From Intoshia linei (taxonomy: Eukaryota; Orthonectida; Rhopaluridae): a DNA stretch of 53,888 nt. The position numbers and the translations under genes are program-made. Within the stretch, counting starts at the first letter, position 1. Every line of letters begins with the position of its first letter. The stretch covers positions 1 to 53,888 of the forward strand of contig LWCA01000106.1 in the NCBI GenBank assembly GCA_001642005.1, written 5' to 3'. Below, piece after piece: positions 47,001 through 53,888 of this stretch. The notes beneath the pieces were generated by a model. That model was not told the origin of the DNA and did not search any database. It was given only the letters and a program-made list of their open reading frames with translations.

Positions 47001-50000
47001 TTGACAACTTTTTAAAATATTGGACATTTCACAAATTAAATCAAATATATAATTAGAATTAAAATCAAGTTCTAATTTTGAAAAATCAACTATATAATGA
47101 TTTAAATGTTTTTTTAAACAGATAAAAAATTGTACCATGTTACATTGTTTAGAAAAGTTATGATATAATTTGTTTTCAATCAAATTTGAATTATTTATCA
47201 GTATTTCACAATAGAAACCGTAATAACATTTAGGACATTTGCAATAAAAGTTGTAATTTTTATACTTATCTATTGTATATTCACATTGACCTCCGTTATA
47301 GCATGGGTTATAGTAACAAGGATTGTAGTCTATACACCCGTACAATAATGCTAAATCAACTCTGGCAAGGTTTAGTTGTTTTTGAACCATAGGATTTCTA
47401 AAAAAATTATCAATTTCATATTTTTCATGACATCTTATGTACAACATTGAAAATTGACAATACTCTTCAATTGATCCTGAATACCCTGTTGCAAATTGTA
47501 TAGTATTAAAACACTTCGTAAATCCATCACGACCAGAACAAAAAACAGAAAATGAATTTGGTACCATAATATCAGGGTTACATGTCAAAGTAATAAATTG
47601 TCTAAACGATTTTAGAATAAAATATGAACGTTTTTTACACATTTGTAATACATTTAAACAAGTATTTACTTTATCCGTTTCACTTAGACATGAATTGTTG
47701 AATAAATTTTCGGAATATTCGAGTTTTAAACTTAATTGTACATTTTGTTTAATGTTAAAATAAGATTCTCTATACTTTCTTTTTAATGTTGAATGTTTAC
47801 ATGTACCTTTATTAATATTGTAAAAAGCTGTATTTAAACAATTTCCAATATTTTCATTGTTACACATATCATTATATTTTATACATTCATAATCATTTCC
47901 ATTATCAATACATAAATTATCACCACAATCATTATTTTGACAAGGTAAATAACAATTATCAATTTTATATACAATATTATCAATGATTTGTTGAAAATGT
48001 GTGCAATCTTTAGTACACAATTTGATAGAGTCCATCAAGCATTTTCTATTATTAAGAGTTTTATTGCAGAAATCAGTTGATTGGATATTTGAATTATATT
48101 TAATTAATACACTTTTTATATCAATACATTCATAAGCATTTATCATTTTATAACAATAATCAATAGATTGCTCAAATTCAAATCCAATCGATTCCATTAA
48201 TAAATTGCAATCAAATTTTTTAAATACTACATTTATTAATGCATTATATTTAATATTGCAATCCTTTTTTAAATTATCAATTTCTTTTTCCAAGGATATA
48301 AAATTATTAATACCATCCGTCTCAACAAAACAATAATTTTTAAAATTAGTTGAATTTATTGAATAATTAATACATAATGTTTGATATTTCATATTATTAT
48401 AGGTAATTATTTTTTCTGCAATTAATTCTTTGTTGCAATCTTGGCATTTATAACTATCACCAACATCTAAACATATTTTGGTTTCACAGTAATTGATACG
48501 ACATGGGATTTCACATTTTGTAATTTCCCACATAATGTTATCAAATATAAACATTGTTTTGATACAAAATGGATCACTACAATCAACTATTGCATCAAAA
48601 AGACATTTTCGTTTTTTTAAAACAACACTACATGTTACTTCCGGGTTTTTCAATTTTAAGAATATATCATTATAATTAAAACAATCTTGAATATTTGTAT
48701 TACCTTCATTATTCATACACCACACTGAATTATCCATGTTATATAAGTATGGTATATAACTACAATCTATTTTAATATGTTTCATTGTTATATTTATATA
48801 TTTTTGAATATCTTTACTGCAAAGTAATTTTTCTTGATTAATTGAATTTTCAATTGTTTGAAAAGTTGAATTTGAACAGTAAAATTCGATAATGTCAACA
48901 TTGCAAATATTATTTAATATTAAATTACTATAAGTCGTTATATCAGTGATAATCTGTTTTAGATCACATGAAACTTGTTTATCACATTTTTCACCCATGT
49001 AACCGTGTTTACAGTTACATTTAAAATTTTGATCAAAGTAATTGTTTGTAATAATAATACATGTTCCATTTACACACGGGTCTGTTTGACAATATTGATG
49101 GCACAATGTATTTGCTTTAATTATAAATTTACAATATACATCATCTTTTATAGTACAGTTCATTTTTTTCATACAATTATCCAATTTTACAATTTCTTGA
49201 CAATAATTTTGTTGTTTTATAATACAATTTTCATATTTATTTATTTCAGGATTAAGGTAAAAAGTATCTTTGCATATTATATGAGGTTGACTTTCCATAA
49301 TAGAATAAAAAGTATTTAGACACACATTTTCTTGGTTACATTTATTTGTTAAATTATCACAATCGTGGTTATTTTCAGAAATTTTGCATCTGCATGTATA
49401 AGATGTTAAATTAGTCGAATCAATTAAATTGTCCAAAATTGGTATGCAAATTCCATTGATACAGGGATTATTTCTATAACATATGTGTAAAGTTTCATAA
49501 TCAAATGTTTCCAGTATACTTTTTTGTCTAATTAATAAATATCTTTTAATTTGTAAAATTTCACCATTTTCGGAATTTTCCAAGTTTTCGAAAGCGTTTA
49601 CAGACGCATAATCTTGAATACAAGTTGTGGTTTTGTTAATAATACTATATACATCATATGGAGTCAAGTTTTTTTTTAAATAAAGAAAAATAGGATTCGG
49701 ATAGTTTTCATCGTATACTGAATTATCAAAATTAATTATGCACATTTTCGCTTCCCATGCAATTTGATAAATTGGATTTAATTCTTTAATAATATCGACA
49801 ACTAATTGAATTTCTTTATTTAATATTTCATTAAAACAAGTCGGCAGTATATCTATCAATCCAAGGAACATTTCATTTAAATTTTCAAAGTGCTGACTGA
49901 TGTAAGGTAATGTTGGTAAAGCCAATTTGATAGTCAGAAATCTGTCCATATTAGTAATCCAATAATTCATTAAATCCTTTTTAATTTCGTCATTATAATG

Positions 50001-53000
50001 ACTGTATAAACATGACATTAGCAATTTTATTTTTTTTGCAATTTTTGCAACATGAATACACTCAGTCTGAACAAAATTCAATATTTTTTCAGCAATTTTA
50101 ATAATCATTAAATCATTACTTGTGATGCATTTATATGTGAAAACTTGCAAACAAAATTTAAATTCCTTAAATATATTACAAATGTTATTAATATAATTAA
50201 TCGTATTTGAAACTACAAAAATTTTCCATTCTGTATCCATTTTAAAGTGTTTAATAGTTGAATATAAACAAATTGAAACTTGTTCAAAATTACACTGCTT
50301 AGTAAATTCAGCATAATTTTTGTACACGAAATCAGAATCATTGTTAACATCTCTGTCAGTACCTTCTTCAGTACTTTGCTCTTCCATTTGATGTGTGATT
50401 AAATCGGTAGAATTTGAATTTATTAATTGACATTTTTCATTCACATCTGAATAACACGACAGACATTGACAAACATAATGATCTTGTTCAATTATACATT
50501 TTCCAGAATTTAAACAAGGATTTGGAGAACATTTAAAAATGTTCAAATGTTGACAATAGTTTTCATTAGATAATGAACCAATCATTTCATTTACAATATT
50601 AACGCGTGATAAAATACCATTTTCAATTATATTTGCTCTTACACAATGTAATGTATTTAAATAATTGGTGCAGTAATTTTCATAATCAGATATGCCAATT
50701 GCAGTATTTATCTTGATTATTTGAGTGTACAAATCAAAATCAATACATTTTGTCAATTCATCAGAAATTTCACAATATTTAGTTATCTTTATTTTTTGAC
50801 AGGGATATATTGTTTGTTTAAAAGTAAAAATAAGCTTTTGAATTAAATTTATAGACAAAACATTTCTTTCGTCACATATGTTTAATATTTTTAAACAATT
50901 TGATACATTTTCATTATCTTTACAATTAAATTGATCAATTTCATCAAATCTTTTTTTGCAATTTTTTTCTACATATAAATGAATTTCTTTTAAACATTTT
51001 ACAATTTCATCATCGGTACATTTCATGATTTCACAAGTATATTTATCGCCTTCGTCTATACAAATTTCTAATGCGTTACAATGAGAATTTTGACATGGAA
51101 CAATACAACCATGATTAATCAATATTTTGTCTACAATCTGTATATAATACTTACAATACATTGATTCACAATATTTTGTAAAATCCATAAAACATTTCCT
51201 CATTTCTAAAAGAGGAGTACATGCATTTTGAGATTCATGTATTAATTTCGTAATAATATTGATGGTTGAAAAGCAAGTAATAATATCTTCTTTAAATGTA
51301 CATAGTTCCATGTACATTTTTTTACATCCTATTAAATTTGTTAAATTGCTGATAATAATATTTAATAATTTAGAAATTTCAAAATTACATAAATGTTGGA
51401 ATGATGAATCTTTTGTACTATATGCACCATAGAATAATAATAAATTTTTAAATGCTAAAATTTCATCATAATCGCAATTATTCAAACAATGTGAATTTAC
51501 ATACATGGATATGAACCTTTTTAAGTGATGATTCAAATCTTCAATGTCACAGGTAGACGGTAATGTATATTGACACAATTTCCCGAAATTGTTGGAATTA
51601 CAAATACACGAAAACTCTGAAAGCTGGTTTATTATACATTTTCCTTCGTTCTGGCAGGGTTCATTTATACATTCTCCTTCACACAAATAGGATATTTCAT
51701 AATATGTTGTACAAAATATTTTTTCAAAATTAACAATATTTTCGATATTTTCATTGTCACACTCGTTATACTTTTGTGTGCATCTTTTTATACTTTCTAG
51801 AGTAGTGCATTCCTTTTTTCTGTCTTTTTTTGAACAATCACAATTTTTTCGGTATATTGAATTTATTGATGAAATAATTTCAGTCATACAATTAAGTATA
51901 TTACACTTTCTTGGATATTCAATGAAATAATCATGATAGTAGGCGTAATTCAAAAAAGTACTTATATATTCAATTTTATTAATATAATCGCATTCAGAGT
52001 CATCTATGCATTGGCTTGTTTCAGCAAAAATTGAATTTATAGATGTATTTTCCAATAAATTATTTGATGCATTTAAACTATTTTTTAAATTTTCGATACA
52101 ATTATTAGTATCTGCACATGTTGTAGAGTTTAATGACTCTTCTTGTAATTCAGATATAGTAGAATTTAAAAATAGTTCCAAATCTGATGAACACGATATA
52201 TATGGCTTTATACAATAAAACATTTCTACGGTTGAATTTACCATCTCAGATAAAGATGGAAATTCTATAAAGTCTGTTGAAATCAAATATGAAATACATT
52301 GGATAATTTCATTTATATTGGAATAACACGGCAAGATATTTTTTATAATTATAAATATTTCGTTTTTATTTAAACATTTTAAACTTAAAGACGCATGTAC
52401 TATTTTGTATCCGTTGATTCTCAACAAGTCTTTTTTTAATAAACAACCCTTCGTCAGTTGATTCACGCATTCGTCGATTTTTACAATATAATTACAAAAA
52501 ATTTTAATCATTTTTTTAACCATATTATCAAATTTTATACGATATGGAATGGATACATACTTTTCTATAAAATTTACATCTATTAATGCAAGTATTATTT
52601 CGTTGTCGTATAAAGACATGTTTAATTCTCTTAATCCTTCATTTATGGTATTTAATGAACAATAATATGCCCGGTATATCGAACAAATGTTGTCAAATTT
52701 TTGAATAGCACATGTTACTCCAGTATAGCAATGACTACATTGACATAATATAGATTTATTTGAATTCACTATGCATTTATTATTGTGACATGGGTTGATC
52801 AAACACGGTTCATCTTTACAATATTTTTGTAAATTATTGCCAATTTGGTAATAATCATTCTTGTTATTGTACATGCTTACTTTATTGAAACAGTCTTGTA
52901 TTTCCACAAAATACGAACAAGCACTGGATACAAGTATATTGTCCATAAAATTGTTTATAAATGGATTAAAGCATTCCATTATTATTTCAGAATTGCATTT

Positions 53001-53135
53001 CGTTGCTTTGTTGAGATCACACTGTGTCGAAGTTTCTTTTATTGATGTTAATAAGTTTAGATCATATTGAACTAAATTTCTACATACTTTTATGTTTTCA
53101 TCACATGCGTCCAATTTGCTCCTAGATAGTATCAT
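38050..53135 (-). CDS. Giant EGF/SEA-domain single-pass membrane protein, at least 2,841 aa
   Basis: Minus-strand exons: 46090-53135 (7,046 nt), 44409-44795, 42829-42977, 40273-40387, 38968-39155, 38829-38929, 38745-38788, 38388-38702, 38180-38329 and 38050-38080. Introns are 1294, 1431, 2441, 1117, 38, 40, 42, 58 and 99 nt. Total is 8,526 nt, in frame at every join. Nine EGF-like modules lie near residues 111, 482, 868, 1218, 1348, 1939 and 2262, in exon 2, and beside the membrane (CEIGLNDRPICMCTNGYQGKYC, split by an intron). Between them are long Cys-containing helical segments with many N-glycosylation sites. A SEA domain spans exons 6-8, with MGSIIV matching the G|SxxV self-cleavage site. 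One transmembrane helix (LICTAIVFIIIVVIVIIV) and a tail IKNKRRREESTYTVNA end the protein. The first Met has no signal peptide; the frame is open further upstream and acceptors lie at about 53118 and 53168, so a signal exon is probably missing. Confidence 0.85.
39869..40120. mobile_element. Possible piggyBac-like miniature element in a giant-gene intron
   Basis: The left end reads TTAACCCTTTCACTGTTTGA. The right end, AACAGTGAAAGCGTCA, is its diverged inverted copy but lacks an exact TTAA. About 250 bp, no ORF. It lies in the 1,117-nt intron 39156-40272. Confidence 0.35.
41111..41877 (-). mobile_element. Helitron-like copy, full length, 767 bp (best example)
   Basis: In minus sense it starts TCCTTACTTATATAATATGC, preceded by A, and ends with the GTACGTAGTACATAACAG hairpin plus TGAACCTAG, followed by T. 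All shared interior blocks are present in order. No ORF of Rep/helicase type, so non-autonomous. It lies in the 2,441-nt giant-gene intron 40388-42828. Confidence 0.7.
42330..42658 (+). mobile_element. Helitron-like copy with a rearranged 3' end
   Basis: Internal blocks (ACATCTTCATGGTCAAAACC; GTCCTAGAATTTTAG) match other copies. The 3' end has GAGCTTGCTGATGTTTGTAC, AAGTACAGTCAAGCTAG and a following T. The usual CCTCGGCAGAG block just before it is replaced by an inverted copy of sequence from 42499-42521. Confidence 0.5.
42499..42601. repeat. Perfect 23-bp inverted repeat, 57-bp spacer
   Basis: AACTGAGATTACTTACTTTATGA at 42499-42521 (shown here as arms of 23 bases; core GATTACTTACTTTATG) is exactly mirrored at 42579-42601. 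The right arm sits where other copies carry the conserved CTCGGCAGAGC block, and part of it (ACTCAGTTAATCTCAGTTA) is followed by a further partial duplicate. Confidence 0.8.
43588..44376. mobile_element. Possible older element enclosing the pogo-like copy
   Basis: CAGTTAACGGAATT at about 43590 and AATTCCGTTAACCAG at about 44350 form an inverted pair outside the pogo-like element at 43679-44262. This suggests a nested insertion. The outer ends and target duplication are not exact. Confidence 0.3.
43679..44262 (+). mobile_element. pogo/Tigger-like deletion derivative with CENP-B-type HTH relic, 584 bp
   Basis: Terminal inverted repeats CAGTGCACCCCTATGATAACG and CAGTGCACCCCTCTGATAACG (right strand) are flanked by TA on both sides. 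Inside, an open frame without ATG (about 43929-44137) reads KKRIRLTYKEKNNFISFVEN and YQISLGTVNTIKKIF, the N-terminal helix-turn-helix of pogo transposases and CENP-B. The DDE catalytic domain is gone. It lies in the giant-gene intron 42978-44408. Confidence 0.75.
45333..45900 (+). mobile_element. Helitron-like copy, 5' end intact, 3' end truncated
   Basis: It starts TCCTAACTTATATAATATGC, preceded by A, and carries the interior blocks (GTTTATTTCGGGACGTATAT; CAGCCCTAAACTTTC; AAGTGACGACCTTCACGG). A 35-40-bp piece (ACAGTTGTATCCTGTTAACA...) is tandemly duplicated near 45700-45790. It fades out near 45900 without hairpin or CTAG. It lies in giant-gene intron 44796-46089. Confidence 0.6.
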
Positions 53136-53732
53136 TACATTTAAATTAAATATAACACTAGCAAACTAATCAAATAAATAATTTTAATATTTCATCAATA
53201 GGCTTGAAATTTTAATTAAAATTGGATATTTCGAAAAATATATAGTCTATACTGGTTTATATGGATAGCTTTTAAGGTATGATTTGTCAAAGTCAAAAAA
53301 TAATTTTTGCTTGTTTTTGTTTTTTGTTTTACTTAAAAGTTTTTAAGCATTATTGACGAAAATTTGTATAATAATGACGGATATGAATACCCATAAACCA
53401 TATATAAACAAATCCAAAATATTCAATATAAAGGATCCTCAAATAAATCAAAACCTACAATTTATAAAAAAAAATTGCTAAAAATTTAATAATTTCAAAA
53501 TGTCATTATAGCTTTTAGTTACAATATTCATGTTATTTAGTTTATTTTTCGACTTTTCCAAGTTAATTTTTTTTTATTTTACCTCTATTACCTGTTAATA
53601 TTTTCATATTTCTTAAGTCAGATTTTTATGGTCTTTCTTATGATAGAAATCATACTACAAAAGAATTTCTTTGCTAGTGTGATTAATCTTAAGCGTTATA
53701 ATCCAATATGATGTTTATAAAATCGATGGTAT
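53136..53732. other. Upstream of the giant gene, no exon recognised
   Basis: AT-rich. A signal-peptide exon for the giant gene is expected here or beyond the window, but none could be identified with confidence. A reading frame continues in phase from the ATG at 53135 up to about 53168 (ASVIFNLNVMILSR). Confidence 0.35.
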
Positions 53733-53888
53733 TCTAACTTATATAATTATATAATATACGACGCGATTTTTGTTTATGTGTGTATGTATGTCTGACTTTA
53801 ATGAAATAACTAACACTCTTAAAATTTTTTAAAAATCACATTTCAATTACAGTTTTTTCCGGGACGTATAATAAGATAAATTTCAACC
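53733..53888 (+). mobile_element. Helitron-like copy, 5' end, runs off the right edge
   Basis: It starts TCTAACTTATATAATTATAT, preceded here by T rather than A, and continues with the shared blocks CACATTTCAATTACAGTTTT and TCCGGGACGTATAATAAGAT up to the window end. Confidence 0.5.

Noticed and set aside
48493-53070. Plus-strand ORFs of 60-114 codons inside the giant exon
   Set aside because: They are antisense shadows of a long real exon with strong Cys patterning.

Overview
This is an AT-rich animal (metazoan) nuclear window. The evidence is a set of spliced genes for animal proteins: anillin, a T-box factor, a VAP-type ER protein, an RBMX2-type splicing protein, MAM/CUB/EGF modules and a SEA-domain receptor. 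Most introns are tiny (about 31-90 nt, GT...AG, usually ending TTTAG or TATAG). The few large introns (about 1-3 kb) nearly all carry transposon copies. Very short introns in a bilaterian gene set recall highly reduced spiralian parasites such as orthonectids (for example Intoshia) or dicyemids. That is an inference from gene structure, not a taxonomic proof. The genetic code looks standard: the well-modelled genes end in TAA or TAG.

Layout. 1-500: 3' part of an unrecognised minus-strand gene. 3629-6871: anillin (minus; 5' end unresolved). 7286-7487: a two-exon 42-aa protein (minus), sharing a 103-bp divergent promoter with RBMX2 (plus, 7591-10717). RBMX2 is tail-to-tail with VAP (minus, 10726-11820), and only 8 bp separates the two stop codons. 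14898-19429: a seven-exon T-box gene (minus) whose 3.06-kb second intron contains a Helitron-like element holding a piece of 18S rRNA. 22989-23285: an intronless ubiquitin-like protein without a terminal Gly-Gly. 24182-25860: a dead Ty3/gypsy-like fragment. 27151-29487: a MAM/CUB gene with in-frame stops. 29723-31125: a Tc1-type DD34E element with a broken transposase. 35100-36302: an acidic ORF and a frameshifted zinc-binding ORF. 38050-53135: a giant membrane protein (about 2,840 aa) with nine EGF-like modules, a SEA domain with a candidate self-cleavage site, one transmembrane helix and a short tail. It is encoded by one 7-kb exon plus nine small exons.

Mobile DNA. The dominant repeat is a non-autonomous Helitron-like family. 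Its 5' end is TC followed by a conserved ACTTATATAATATGC block, and its 3' end is a GTAC hairpin followed by CTAG. It inserts between A and T. At least ten copies or fragments lie here, several inside introns. hAT-like, piggyBac-like and pogo/Tigger-like small elements are also present.

Exon models were assembled by hand from conserved protein motifs, splice signals and phase. The anillin (six of its exons), RBMX2, VAP, T-box and giant-receptor models keep frame across every junction. No transcript or database evidence was available.
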